NCBI GenBank assembly: GCA_036337945.1
Contig: JAYZDF010000043.1
Span: 1-64,000, forward strand
Direction: 5' to 3'
DNA length: 64,000 nucleotides
Source: JAYZDF01 sp036337945
Lineage (GTDB): Bacteria > Myxococcota > Kuafuiibacteriia > Kuafuiibacteriales > Kuafuiibacteriaceae
Shown: one piece after another, positions 26,306-36,600 of the stretch
Layout: each line of letters opens with the position of its first letter
Numbering within the stretch: the first letter of the stretch is position 1
Notes under the pieces: generated by a model
Seen by the model: only the letters and a program-made list of their open reading frames with translations
Database searches by the model: none
Told to the model about the DNA's origin: nothing
Made by a program: the position numbers and the translations under genes

Positions 26306-27319
26306 ATGGTAAACGCAGAAGCTGTCGCAGAATTCTATGGAAAAACAGTCCAGAAAACAGAAGACTTGAAATTCGATGCATGCTGCGTCGCGGAGTATGA
26401 CTTGGAATTACTTCGTCCGATTACGACTGAAGTGAAAGAGAAACGCTATGGATGCGGCAGCCCATTACCTGAAGCGATAGAAGGTGGAACCATTTTGGAC
26501 CTAGGATGCGGAGCGGGAATCGATGTATTTATGGCGGCTCAAATTGTGGGTCCTACCGGAAAAGTCATTGGCGTAGATATGACACCCGCTCAATTGGAAG
26601 TTGCCGAACGTAACGTGGCGCCAATAATGTCCAATCTCGGTTTTGCAAAGCCCAACGTCGATTTTCGACAGGGTCGTATTGAAGAGATTCCAGCCGAAGA
26701 TGATTCCGTAGATGTCGTTATTTCAAATTGTGTGATCAATCTGTGCGCAGACAAAGAGCGCGTGTTTCGAGAAATCTATAGAATTCTAAAGCCAGGCGGT
26801 GAATTTTACATCGCAGATATCATTGCTGACCGTCGAATCCCAAAACGGCTCGCAAAAGACGAATTACTGTATTCGGAGTGTCTCACTGGTGCAGCGTACG
26901 GCGGCGATTTGAGACGAACTATGCAAAAGGCCGGATTTGAGGACGTTCGTACCGTCAGTTCGCGGCGATTAGGTGATGTTATCGAAGGGATTCATTTTGA
27001 CTCCGTCGGTCTTCGAGGCTTCAAGCTGCCGCTAGAAGATGCCTGCGAAGATTACGGGCAGGTTGCTGTCTACAAAGGAACGATTACCCGCCGAGAGGAC
27101 GAATTCGTTTTGGATCAAGGACACCGATTTGTCGCGGGCATGCCCCAACGAGTATGTAAAAATACCGCTGATATGCTGACGGAAACGCGTTATGCGCCTC
27201 ATTTCCAGGTGAGCGAACCGATGTTTCACATGGGTCTGTTCGACTGCGGACCCGGAGAACAGAATCAAGATAAAGTAAATGAAAACGGTGCTTTAGCACC
27301 GAAGAGCAGCTGCTGCTGA
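26306..27319 (+). CDS. arsM: Arsenite S-adenosylmethionine methyltransferase-like protein
   Basis: A 337-residue class I SAM methyltransferase. The SAM motif is LDLGCGAGIDVF and the acidic strand end VIGVDMTPAQL. Cysteines typical of ArsM are present: Cys26-Cys27 (FDACCVAEY), Cys50 (RYGCGSP), Cys142 in SNCVINLCADK and Cys192 in ECLTGA. The C-terminal domain keeps VCKNTADML and HFG-type residues, and the protein ends SSCC as in several bacterial ArsM. It would methylate As(III) to volatile or less toxic forms in the cytosol. No arsR or other ars gene is adjacent. The 270-base upstream gap, shared with hflX, shows no clear ArsR dyad. Confidence 0.85.
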   Translation: MVNAEAVAEFYGKTVQKTEDLKFDACCVAEYDLELLRPITTEVKEKRYGCGSPLPEAIEGGTILDLGCGAGIDVFMAAQIVGPTGKVIGVDMTPAQLEVAERNVAPIMSNLGFAKPNVDFRQGRIEEIPAEDDSVDVVISNCVINLCADKERVFREIYRILKPGGEFYIADIIADRRIPKRLAKDELLYSECLTGAAYGGDLRRTMQKAGFEDVRTVSSRRLGDVIEGIHFDSVGLRGFKLPLEDACEDYGQVAVYKGTITRREDEFVLDQGHRFVAGMPQRVCKNTADMLTETRYAPHFQVSEPMFHMGLFDCGPGEQNQDKVNENGALAPKSSCC

Positions 27320-27393
27320 CGCGGCGCGTTATATTAGACAATGGCGAGAAGTCGACGGCATCGATTTTCTCGGTGTAGGATACGCTCGAAATC

Positions 27394-28596
27394 GTGTCAA
27401 AATTTCAGTTAGAGCTTCAAGAAATTCCTGACGAAGCACGTAGTTCTATTGTCGAAGCAGGTCGTACTGCAGGACCTCCGTTAAATCGAAAGAAATTTAA
27501 TTCGGCGCTCATGGGTTCAGTGCCACTACCAGTCGTCATTGCGACGTCTCAAGATGCCGCCGCCATTGATAAACTTGAGAGAAAACTTACTCGCGCTGGT
27601 GCCGTCCTTGAGATTCGGGAACCCCAAGAAACCGTCGACTTTGCAAGTCAATTTGCCGGACTATCATCAACAGTCAAAAGTTTATCTCAAAAAGAAAAGA
27701 TCGCTCTCGCAGGAGTGACCACTATTGCGATCATTGCAGTTATTATGGTGGTTGGGTTTCTTTTCGGCCAAGAAAAGAAACCGCCTACGAAAGTCGAAAT
27801 TGCGGTAAAAAATAAGCTCACGAAGACAGCGAGTACTGCAACTGTTTCCGTGTCCTCGGAAAAAATAACCTCTCCCAAGAAAGCGACTCCTTTTGTGAAT
27901 TTCTTGGTTGACCTACCCTCGATAAAAAACCCGTGCTCAGGGCAAGACAAGAAGAGCAATTGTATTCTTGGTCAGCTGAGAGGTCTTTCAGCTACGGCCT
28001 CAGAAATTCAGCAAAAAGCGCTAAGCGACGAAAGCTACCTCAAAGCACTACACCATCGCTTATTCTTGTGTCTTGCTGAGGAGCGAAGCCGTCCTGAAGA
28101 AGGCGATAAAAAGGCTGTAGAGACTGGACTGCGGATTCTCGCTCCGTATCTATTTGCGCAATACGGAGCAGAGGATTGCACCTCAAGTCGCTCGGCAATG
28201 TACGAATGCGTGAAATCAGCGCGAGCAAAAACCTGTGAGGCGCTCGAAGAACAGCTTCACCTCGCAAAGGTACAATTCGAAAATCAACCTTCAACGCTTC
28301 CGTGGACAGACACGTTATCTTTATCATATCGAACCACAATTTCTTCGTGTCTCAAATCGGAGCAACGACGCACGCTAAGTCACGAAGAGTTTGTAAAACT
28401 TGATCTGTTTCGACAAAGGTTTGCCGCGGCACTTGAACAAATCAAAAACACCTGCAAAGAAGAAGAATACATTGAATGCGGCAAAAATCTTGTGAAAGAG
28501 CCTTGTTCCGCAATCGGGCCATATTTGACGCTCAACCCGAGTAAACTCGTAAGAATTGTCACGAATAGGTGTGAATTACTGCGAACATGTCGATGA
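27394..28596 (+). CDS. Membrane protein with an L7/L12-like N-terminal domain, unknown function
   Basis: A 400-residue protein starting with GTG. Residues 1-80 have the pattern of a ribosomal L7/L12 C-terminal or ClpS-like fold (LPVVIATSQ, LERKLTRAGAVLEIRE). One transmembrane helix lies at about 108-128 (IALAGVTTIAIIAVIMVVGF). The outer part is helical with many cysteines (IKNPCSGQ, SNCILG, FLCLAEE, EDCTSS, YECVK, KTCEALEE and more), suggesting disulfides outside the cytoplasm. I do not recognise the family. Its stop overlaps the next gene as ATGA, so it probably works with the receiver/PATAN/J-like protein. Confidence 0.75.
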   Translation: MSKFQLELQEIPDEARSSIVEAGRTAGPPLNRKKFNSALMGSVPLPVVIATSQDAAAIDKLERKLTRAGAVLEIREPQETVDFASQFAGLSSTVKSLSQKEKIALAGVTTIAIIAVIMVVGFLFGQEKKPPTKVEIAVKNKLTKTASTATVSVSSEKITSPKKATPFVNFLVDLPSIKNPCSGQDKKSNCILGQLRGLSATASEIQQKALSDESYLKALHHRLFLCLAEERSRPEEGDKKAVETGLRILAPYLFAQYGAEDCTSSRSAMYECVKSARAKTCEALEEQLHLAKVQFENQPSTLPWTDTLSLSYRTTISSCLKSEQRRTLSHEEFVKLDLFRQRFAAALEQIKNTCKEEEYIECGKNLVKEPCSAIGPYLTLNPSKLVRIVTNRCELLRTCR

Positions 28597-31500
28597 GCTC
28601 ACAACAGCCGAAAATCCTCATTTTTGATGACCGGCGGAAAGCGGGTCCACTCGCAGAAATCCTTCTTGCGACAGGGATGCATGCGGAAGTTACGAGTGTC
28701 GTTGCCCGTGGGATTGAAATTTGTGGACAAACGGACTTTGAAGCAATCATCGTAGATACCGACTTCAATCGAGGCGTAGGAATCGAATTTATCTCGACGT
28801 TGCGAGAACAAAACCGTAACCAATTTGCCCCTATCTTAGCGATAAGTCGAGCCAAGCCGCAAAGCGAGATTAAGTCGACGACGGAGGCGCAGGCGTCTGG
28901 CGCTGATGATTTTTTGAAGCGTCCGATTAAGCGATCAAAAGTGTTGAGTCGGCTGACCAAACTTCTTGGACGAGAAGTCAAAATCATTGAGCATTCCATC
29001 GCGAAGCAGACGACACCGGAGAAAAAGAAAAAGGAAAAGGAAAAGAAAGTATCGCCGACAAAAACGAATACCAAAAAAGTGTCGAAGACGCCTAAGTCAT
29101 CCCTCAGCGAAGAAAAGGCGAAATTGAGTCAATTTCAAACGCCGTTTGAAGCAGAACAGTCTCGTTCTTTTGCGAAAAAACTAAACTCTCTAAAGAACGA
29201 AGATAGCGAAACGGTCCTTGTATCAGAATCGAACGACGACCAAGCACAAGACCGCTCTTCACGTGCCAGTGATGATGTCATGCAAAAAAGTCAGATTGAA
29301 GAGACGGCTTTGAGTAAGGTTGATCATTCGGGTGTTCATAAAATTTCACAGGAATCAAAAGCTGCTGACACCGACGACGAGACGGCTGAAGCAATCGATT
29401 CTCAAAGTAAGATCGAGCGCACAGATGAGGCACCCGGTAGCCCGCGACTAATTGACCCCGAGGATTCGGAAGTATACGACGTCTCGGCTCTCCCTGAGGC
29501 GGAGACCCCAAAAGAGTCTGCGAGCTTTATTGGTGAAGCATTTTTCGACGACCTTGATGACCTTTCTTCCGAAAACGAGATGAACTTTGTTGATTTAGTT
29601 CAGAGCGATCAGGAAGAGGAAGAGGATCTGAATGAACCGCTTTCAACGGGGCAACTTGAAAGTGAAACCGAAAATCCCGAAGCCTCGGGGTTAATGGGCA
29701 TTCTAGAGGCTGAGCTTGAAAGAAGGGACGATTCCTCGATAGAGGAGATTCTACCTGTACCGATTGCAATAGACTCTCCTCTCGACGCAAATGAAGCCGA
29801 ACTCAAGGGCGAAGGGAATCAAGCAGGCAAAATCCCAGAATTAGGCGCAGAGGAAGAGAAGATAGCTGTTCCTGATAAATCAGAATTCGGTGTTACAACG
29901 CCGGCCGCAAAGAAAGTGAGGACCGCATACGGGGTCATGGCGGAAATGTTGGCGAATAGACCCTTTGCGGCAGAAAACGAAAGTAACGATGACACCTCTG
30001 AGGCTCACCTCGATACGCCGGAAACAGTGCATATACCTTCTCGTAGCCAGAGAAACGATGCCGTCAGTAAAGAATCAAAGAATGAGGCAGAGCCTAGGTA
30101 TGTTCGGGCGGATGGCGGATGGAATGAAGATCAAATCGCAAAAGTGACTGCAGGAGTCATTGCTGCGGCGGAAACCAGCGCCAAAGAGGCGGTACAAGAA
30201 GCATTTAGTGAGCTATTTAGTCGGCTACCACCTGCGCTCTTCCAACCAGAAACCGCACAAGAGACGGAAGGTACCTCACAGACCGCGTCAACAGCAGATG
30301 AGCTGGTTCACCAAGCGAAGAAAGGCGAAAGAATCGAGCAGCCCCAAGCGGAACACAGCACCGTTTATGATGAAAGACTGATTGACGTCGACCTCGACAC
30401 TGGCTCGCTCGACGATAAAGAGCGAATTAACCCGGCTCGGTTCACGAATGAGGCTCTCCCGGCTACTTCTTTTCAAAATAAGGACGAAAAGGCGGAAGAG
30501 ATTATTGGTGATGGGACGATCGCTCATCTCTTTGACGCACTTCTACTCGTAGACTCGCTTCGAAACAATAGCCCATCGGGACGGCTATGTTTAGGCGAAC
30601 ATATTGTCATCGAAATTGAAGCAGGACTTCCCGTTTGTCGTTCGGGAGCTGATGTCACTACCCGATTACTATTAAGGCTTTTAGATGACGGGCACATTAG
30701 ACCCTCAGAGTACGATGAACTAATGCGTTCGGGTATAGAAGAGCGGCCCGACCGCATCCTTACTTATTTGGCTAATTCATCGCGGCTAACTCCGAAGGAA
30801 ACCTGGAAGGGGCTCGACCAATTAGTCGATGAGGCCTTATCCACAATCGTAAGACACAAAGGATTGTGGACCTTCTTTTCCGAGAATCATCGCGCGAAAT
30901 CTGCCGAGAATGATTCCGGCGGACAAATAGAAATAAGGTCCCGTTTAGCCAAAGTAATTCAAGAATCGTTCGGTTCACCTGCTTTGATTCAGATGTTTGG
31001 CACTCAAAGCACGATGATTGAGGTTACACAGTGGCCTGGCGAATTTGTCTCGTCAGGAGACCGTGGTTTTCTTCAAGCCCTCGATGGCAGTACAAGATTT
31101 GAACAGGCGTGTGGGTTAAGTGGAATCAGCTCGGGTCGTGCTGCTGCGCTCGTCGTATTGCTTCTCGCAATGGGTTTTGCACGTATAATCGCTGGAGAAC
31201 AGAAAGAGGTTCCTGCTTCAAAACTAGATGTACCTGCATGGTCAGGGTCGGTAGTAGAAGAATTTATAGGTCCGCTTTCGGCAAGCCCGCCGGCTTTAGA
31301 CTCTGCAAATGACGATATAGTCTCTTCAGTTCCTCCATCGTCGAGTGAGGATCAGGCTGCAGAAACTGGCGACGCCGAAGATACGGATGCATCCTTACCA
31401 ATAAGTTCCGACACCACTAAGCATGCGGTCGTAAGCACACCAATTGCGGACGCGGATGCAATTGTGAGTGAAGCAGAGGTCAATGAAGGTCTGAAGAAAA

Positions 31501-31841
31501 ACAACGATTCAGATACGTCAGTAGATAAGAGGGACACTCCTTTGGAGCAATCGGTGTCCTTCATCGCAGCTAACTCTGTTGAAAGTTTATTTTCTCGAAT
31601 CAAAACACGGAGCTACTATGAGGTTTTAGGAGTAGACCTGGACGCCCGGACGAACGAAATCACTACCGCGTATGATGAGCGACTAGAAGAGCTCTCTGAC
31701 TTACTGATCGATCTTAGACCTGATCGATTGTTGATGGCAGAAAAAATCACCCAGGTGTATAGAGAGGCGTTCATCGTTCTCAGCCATAAACATCTTCGGG
31801 AACGATATCGTCATTTCCAAAAAGAAAGCACAAAGGAATAA
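28593..31841 (+). CDS. Receiver-PATAN(DUF4388-like)-J-like domain regulator
   Basis: A 1082-residue multidomain cytosolic protein. The receiver domain (about 1-118) keeps the acidic pair (IFDDRR), acceptor Asp (IIVDTDF) and Lys (LKRPI). About 500 residues of Glu/Ser/Asp-rich, probably disordered sequence follow. Residues about 636-870 look like a PATAN/DUF4388 module (LFDALLLVDSLRNNSPSGRL). The last about 75 residues resemble a J domain (SYYEVLGVDLDARTNEITTA, then FIVLSHKHLRERY) but lack the HPD tripeptide, reading LRPDR, so it probably does not stimulate a normal DnaK. The start at 28593 gives an ATGA overlap with the upstream gene, and an ATG 6 bases earlier is possible. Likely a signalling scaffold. 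Confidence 0.85.
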   Translation: MSSQQPKILIFDDRRKAGPLAEILLATGMHAEVTSVVARGIEICGQTDFEAIIVDTDFNRGVGIEFISTLREQNRNQFAPILAISRAKPQSEIKSTTEAQASGADDFLKRPIKRSKVLSRLTKLLGREVKIIEHSIAKQTTPEKKKKEKEKKVSPTKTNTKKVSKTPKSSLSEEKAKLSQFQTPFEAEQSRSFAKKLNSLKNEDSETVLVSESNDDQAQDRSSRASDDVMQKSQIEETALSKVDHSGVHKISQESKAADTDDETAEAIDSQSKIERTDEAPGSPRLIDPEDSEVYDVSALPEAETPKESASFIGEAFFDDLDDLSSENEMNFVDLVQSDQEEEEDLNEPLSTGQLESETENPEASGLMGILEAELERRDDSSIEEILPVPIAIDSPLDANEAELKGEGNQAGKIPELGAEEEKIAVPDKSEFGVTTPAAKKVRTAYGVMAEMLANRPFAAENESNDDTSEAHLDTPETVHIPSRSQRNDAVSKESKNEAEPRYVRADGGWNEDQIAKVTAGVIAAAETSAKEAVQEAFSELFSRLPPALFQPETAQETEGTSQTASTADELVHQAKKGERIEQPQAEHSTVYDERLIDVDLDTGSLDDKERINPARFTNEALPATSFQNKDEKAEEIIGDGTIAHLFDALLLVDSLRNNSPSGRLCLGEHIVIEIEAGLPVCRSGADVTTRLLLRLLDDGHIRPSEYDELMRSGIEERPDRILTYLANSSRLTPKETWKGLDQLVDEALSTIVRHKGLWTFFSENHRAKSAENDSGGQIEIRSRLAKVIQESFGSPALIQMFGTQSTMIEVTQWPGEFVSSGDRGFLQALDGSTRFEQACGLSGISSGRAAALVVLLLAMGFARIIAGEQKEVPASKLDVPAWSGSVVEEFIGPLSASPPALDSANDDIVSSVPPSSSEDQAAETGDAEDTDASLPISSDTTKHAVVSTPIADADAIVSEAEVNEGLKKNNDSDTSVDKRDTPLEQSVSFIAANSVESLFSRIKTRSYYEVLGVDLDARTNEITTAYDERLEELSDLLIDLRPDRLLMAEKITQVYREAFIVLSHKHLRERYRHFQKESTKE

Positions 31842-31870
31842 ATAACTAATTTTATTGAAGAATTATCGTG

Positions 31871-31900
31871 TTGCCGCTTTAGGTATTCGATGTCTATGGT
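31871..31900 (+). promoter_or_regulatory. Possible sigma-70 promoter giving a leaderless def transcript
   Basis: TTGCCG (31871-31876) and TATGGT (31895-31900) are 18 bases apart and end 6 bases before the def ATG at 31907, which lacks a ribosome binding site. A transcript starting at or near the ATG would be leaderless. This rests on consensus matching only. Confidence 0.3.
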
Positions 31901-31906
31901 ACCTGC

Positions 31907-32434
31907 ATGGCTTTGCTTGAAATTCTTACATATCCCAACCCGGTTCTTGCAGAAAAATCGACCGAGGTCGAAGAAGTCACTGAAGAAATCCGCACGTTGG
32001 TTACGGATATGATTGAGACGATGTACGACGCTGATGGCGTTGGGTTAGCCGCACCGCAAATTGGTATACTGAAACGAATTATCGTACTCGACTGCTCTGC
32101 GCGATACGACGAGGATGGAAACGAAATCGACGAACGCGATCCTTTCGCTATTATCAATCCGGTCATTACACGGAAGGAAGGCAAAATTATCTGGGAAGAA
32201 GGATGTTTATCTGTACCTGAGTATTCGGAAGAAGTTGAACGAGCGGCAGAAGTCACCGTGTCTGGACTTGACCCCGAAGGAGAACCCATTGAAATTGAGG
32301 CAGACGGACTTTTTTCTGTATGTCTTCAACACGAAATTGATCACCTAGATGGCATTCTTTTTGTAGACCGCCTGTCGCGGCTCAAAGGTTCAATGATCAA
32401 AAAGAAGCTTAAGAAGCAGGCTAAAAACGCATAA
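31907..32434 (+). CDS. def: Peptide deformylase
   Basis: A 175-residue metalloenzyme that removes the formyl group from nascent N-terminal Met. Motif 1 GVGLAAPQIG, motif 2 EGCLSVP and motif 3 QHEIDHLDG are all intact, with the metal Cys and two His. The acidic insert YDEDGNEIDERDPF is longer than in Escherichia coli. It is followed after 36 bases by fmt, the classic def-fmt pair, so both sides of the formylation cycle are made together. Confidence 0.95.
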   Translation: MALLEILTYPNPVLAEKSTEVEEVTEEIRTLVTDMIETMYDADGVGLAAPQIGILKRIIVLDCSARYDEDGNEIDERDPFAIINPVITRKEGKIIWEEGCLSVPEYSEEVERAAEVTVSGLDPEGEPIEIEADGLFSVCLQHEIDHLDGILFVDRLSRLKGSMIKKKLKKQAKNA

Positions 32435-32470
32435 GCTAAAGCCGAGCACCTCAGCCAATCACTTATTTGC

Positions 32471-33442
32471 ATGACTCTACTCACTCTTCCCCAATCGAGA
32501 CTCAATATCGCGTTTTTTGGAACGCCCGAAATTGCTGCATCGGTCCTGCAAGACCTTATCCAAGCAGATAGCGATAATATCAAAGTGGTTGTCTGCCAGC
32601 CGGATAAAAAAGTGGGGCGCAAGCAAACGCTCACAGCGCCGGCGACAAAAGTCTTGGCACAAGAGCACAATATTCCTGTGTTGCAGCCCTTGAAAATGAA
32701 AGACGGAAGTTTGGCAAAAGCAATGTCAGACTACGAAATTGATTTAGCCATCGTCATAGCTTACGGTAGGATTTTGACAAAAGACACCCTTGAGTCCACA
32801 AAATATGGATTTTGGAATCTACACACGTCGATTCTTCCAAAATTTCGAGGCGCATCTCCAATTCATCACGCGCTTCTTTCTGGAGAGAAAAGAACAGGTG
32901 TAAGCCTTATGCAAATGACTGAAGGTTGTGACGAAGGTCCCGTGATGGAAATTGCGGTGATTGATATCTCTGCGCGTGAGACCCTCCCCTCCTTGACAAA
33001 AAAGCTTGTCGATCAAGCAGGCAGCCTCATCGTAACAAGTCTCAAGAAAGTGAAAAAGGAAGGGTTGTCGGTGCAAGAGCAAGATCATAAAGCTGCTTCG
33101 CACGCCCACCTGTTGTCAAAATCCGACGGTCGCATAGATTTTTCGCAAAGAAGTATCGATATTGATCGACAAGTTCGTGCGCTCAATCCGTGGCCTGGAA
33201 CCTACGTACCTTTGCAGGAAAATCAGAACCTCAAGATCCATGAAGCACAGTCGTGCGCAGACTATGGTCAAGCGGAAATAGGAACGATTCTGGAGGCGGA
33301 ATCTACGCTAAAAATCAAAACGTCCGAAGGTGCCATTGAGTTGTTGTCAGTTCAGCCGCCCGGTAAAAAACGAATGCTCACTTCTGAATACCTACGCGGG
33401 GCAGGTCGACACTGGGAAGTTGGAATGAGATTCGGAACATAA
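32471..33442 (+). CDS. fmt: Methionyl-tRNA formyltransferase
   Basis: A 323-residue enzyme that formylates initiator Met-tRNA using 10-formyltetrahydrofolate. NIAFFGTPEIAASVL, the catalytic-site segment NLHTSILPKFRGASPIHHAL, the GCDEGPV aspartate loop and the C-terminal OB-like domain (RALNPWPGTYV) are all visible. Length is normal. The start lacks a clear ribosome binding site. It is cotranscribed with def, and a probable terminator follows. Confidence 0.95.
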   Translation: MTLLTLPQSRLNIAFFGTPEIAASVLQDLIQADSDNIKVVVCQPDKKVGRKQTLTAPATKVLAQEHNIPVLQPLKMKDGSLAKAMSDYEIDLAIVIAYGRILTKDTLESTKYGFWNLHTSILPKFRGASPIHHALLSGEKRTGVSLMQMTEGCDEGPVMEIAVIDISARETLPSLTKKLVDQAGSLIVTSLKKVKKEGLSVQEQDHKAASHAHLLSKSDGRIDFSQRSIDIDRQVRALNPWPGTYVPLQENQNLKIHEAQSCADYGQAEIGTILEAESTLKIKTSEGAIELLSVQPPGKKRMLTSEYLRGAGRHWEVGMRFGT

Positions 33443-33482
33443 GTATTTCCCGAGCGTTTTCTTACGCGTTGGTTCGATCAGC

Positions 33483-33504
33483 GTGCGTTTTCGCACATAT
33501 TTTT
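33483..33504 (+). terminator. Probable intrinsic terminator after fmt
   Basis: GTGCG (33483-33487) and CGCAC (33492-33496) enclose a TTTT loop and are followed by ATATTTTT. The stem is short but GC-rich and lies 41 bases after the fmt stop. Confidence 0.45.
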
Positions 33505-33536
33505 CAACGGAAGTGTTCTTTATCGATCGGTGTCGG

Positions 33537-33554
33537 ATAGCAATCGTTTGCTAT
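33537..33554. promoter_or_regulatory. Perfect inverted repeat upstream of the STAND-TPR-sigma54 regulator
   Basis: ATAGCAA and TTGCTAT flank TCGT, 7-base arms with a 4-base centre, 79 bases before the ATG at 33633. It could be an operator for autoregulation or a second weak hairpin after fmt. No evidence separates these. Confidence 0.3.
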
Positions 33555-33632
33555 TCTATTGTTTAGTAAAGAATATCCAGTATTTGTCACGCTATCTAAT
33601 GCTTGGCACAGGCTGTGTAAGGAGAGGATGCA

Positions 33633-36600
33633 ATGGTCCAAAATCTTCACGCTTTATCGGGGACCGCAAGACAGGAATTTCGATCTCGCGAAATTTCTCA
33701 CCTGCGCGAGAAGCTATCAGCCAATTTTGGCTCAACCTCACTGCTGTATGGCCCGCGTGGGGTAGGGAAAACAAAAATTAGCACCGCACTTATCCGCTTT
33801 GCCAAGCAACAACCTGGAAGTGTCGTGTTCGAAAGTCGAGCGCGAGCCAGCGGAACCAGTGGATTCGAAGTCTGGGAAGACATTGTACGACAGGCCATTC
33901 ATTGGGCCGAGATTATCGGACTTGAAATCCCAAGTATTGAAAAACTCGTCAACGACCTCGGCGTCCTACAACTTCATGCTTCATGTGAAAATATTGAGCC
34001 ATCGCTAGAGCAAAAACTCCGCTTTTTTGATTCGGTTCTGAGCTTGCTTTCTGAGATTGCTCAAAATGCAAGACTGTTGTTGGTTGTTCACGACCTTGAG
34101 AAAGCTAGCGGTGACGCCCTAGAACTTGCTCAATTTTTGAGTGATAACCTCTTCGATGACCCCCGTCTCCAACTCAACGATTGTAACCCAGGTCTGCTCC
34201 TTTACACTCTCGCATCAACAAAAGCGAACTCACACTTTGCCGATGATTTCGTCAGCTATTTGGACGCGCATGCGAATGCCGACGTGCTAAAACTTGAAGG
34301 ATTTGACCGTGAAGCACTGAAAAACTATTTGCAGTCAGAGCATGTGCTCAATAAGTTTCTATCTGCGTCTGATGGATTACCTCATCAAATAGATGAATTG
34401 CTCGAAGGCCTTCCTGCAAATGTCGAAACCTTGTTTGAAAGACGGCTTAATAGCCTCGCAGAAAACGAGCGTAAAATAGCCTCGAGCCTCGCAATTTATC
34501 GACGGCCTGCAAACGCGCAGCTTCTAGCTTCGGCTACCGGCTTAGACCTTAAAATAGTTGCGACCGGACTACGAACTCTCCTCGACGAACGAATCTTAGA
34601 CAGGCAGATCGAAAACGGTGAATTCAAGTTTAGCTATAGTCGAAGCTCCAACCGTGAATCCGCGATAAATTGTTTATCATTAGAAGAACGCTCAAAGTAC
34701 CATTGTGGATGGGCGAATGCACTTATGGATTTGGGAGAAGTAAATACTTCAAGTCTTCAGGCGTACCACTGGTTCCACACAGATTCACCGAACCGAGGCG
34801 TTCCCCTGGCGGTTGCATCGGCTGAAGCACAAGCAGTTTCAGGTGCGTTCCAGGCGGCTACTGTCCTACTGAGTTCAGCCTTACCTCACGCTCATGATAA
34901 ACAAAAAGAAATAATTCTCACGCGGCTTATCGAGTTATGTTCTCTTAGAGGACAACTCAAAAGTGCCGAAAAATACATCATCGCGCTGAAAAAACTCATA
35001 CCCTCCCAGCATCACGGGCCAATCTTACTCAACGAAGCCAAAACGATGAACCTTGCTGGACGATTTTCTGATGCTGTCCAATGCCTCGAGCAGAGCTATA
35101 AATATGAGCTGGCACCTACAGACATGGTTCAGCGACAGGCTGCCCTCGCGGAAGCAAACTATCAATTAGGCTTATTAGAGGAAGCGAAAGAAGCCGGCGA
35201 AGAGGGCCTCAAGATCCTAGAGCAATATGCAGTAGATAGCTCTGCCCACAGAAACGTTGAGCTTGTTAACCTTCTGGGAAAGATAGCTTTAGCAGAGGAA
35301 GAATATAATTACGCGATTGAACTCTTTGAACAAACTCTTCATTTAGCCCAAGAAAAGGGGATCGCGCATTGTGAAGCAAGGGCTCTCGTTAATCTTGGAG
35401 TTAGCTTTGTTCGCCTTGGCAATCAAACGTCTGCCGAAAAATACCTCAAAGAAGGCGTTCGCGTGGCAAGAAGCGGAAACCACCTTGAGCGAGTAGCGTT
35501 CGGAAGCATGAACCTCGGGGTCATGTATCACCAACGTGGACGACTTAGCCAAGCGCTTGAGTACTATACAGAGTGCAAAAACCTTTTTCGGCGGCTAGGC
35601 AACCAAACTCAACTTGCTCGAGTCATGTATAACTTGGCACTCTTGTTTCGCGCTATCGGCGATATCAAAAGAGCAAAGGCTTACAACGAAGAGGCTGCTA
35701 AACTGGCCAAAAAATGCAACGTAGAAAAACTACAAATACTGTCGAAAGTATTATGGATTCGGTTGTTCAGCGATACTGGCTCAACGAATGAAGCCTGTCA
35801 TCGATTTGAAGTATTTGCAGAAAATCGGCAGAACCTTCGCTCAGAGATCCATACCGTTTTTACTTTAGAATATGCTCAAACGTTGTGTGAGGCCGGTCGT
35901 TACGAATTCGCTATAAACGAAATATGTGACAATCTTTTACATGATTCGTCGCCCCTACGTGCTGAACCAAAGAGCTCGCACTTTGCCCGAGCACAACTCA
36001 TTATGGGGCGATGTTTGTCCGCGCTGACGAGACAAGGAGCGGAAAAGTATCTCTTTAGCGCTGCTCAAAGTGCAAAATTGCTCAATGAATCAATCTTAGC
36101 TCGCGATGTCGAGATTGCGCTGATAGAAAATTTCCTGCGAACGGGTAAGAAAAAAGAAGCTAAAGCTCATATAATCAGACTCGTACAATTACATGAGTCA
36201 CTTTTAAAAGGCCTTCCACAAGCCGTTCGAAAAAACGCAAAAGAGTCACCGTTCGAAACTAAGATTCAGGAATTACAATTCGGATTAAGTCATGCGGCGA
36301 ACTCAAGCTCGGTACCTGCTCTACCTGCTCGGACACGTCCAGCAACGACGAAGCGGCCCAGCTCACATATTCCAGCATCGATCGAGCAAGTGAATAAATG
36401 GGAGAGAAAGTATGGCGATATCGTTGGCTCTTCTGCGAAACTTCATAAAATATTTCGAATCGTTGATCGAATAGCACAAAGTGATAATGCGGTCTTAATT
36501 ACTGGTGAATCAGGCACAGGAAAAGAACTTATTGCGGAAGCGATTCATAAAAATTCGGATAGAAAAAATGGGCCGTTCATCAAATTGAATTGTGGGGCCC

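Noticed and set aside
33604..33618. TGGCAC-like sigma54 -24 element before the STAND-TPR regulator
   Set aside because: The -12 part reads GTGT instead of TTGC, and the start site would fall downstream of the strong ribosome binding site.
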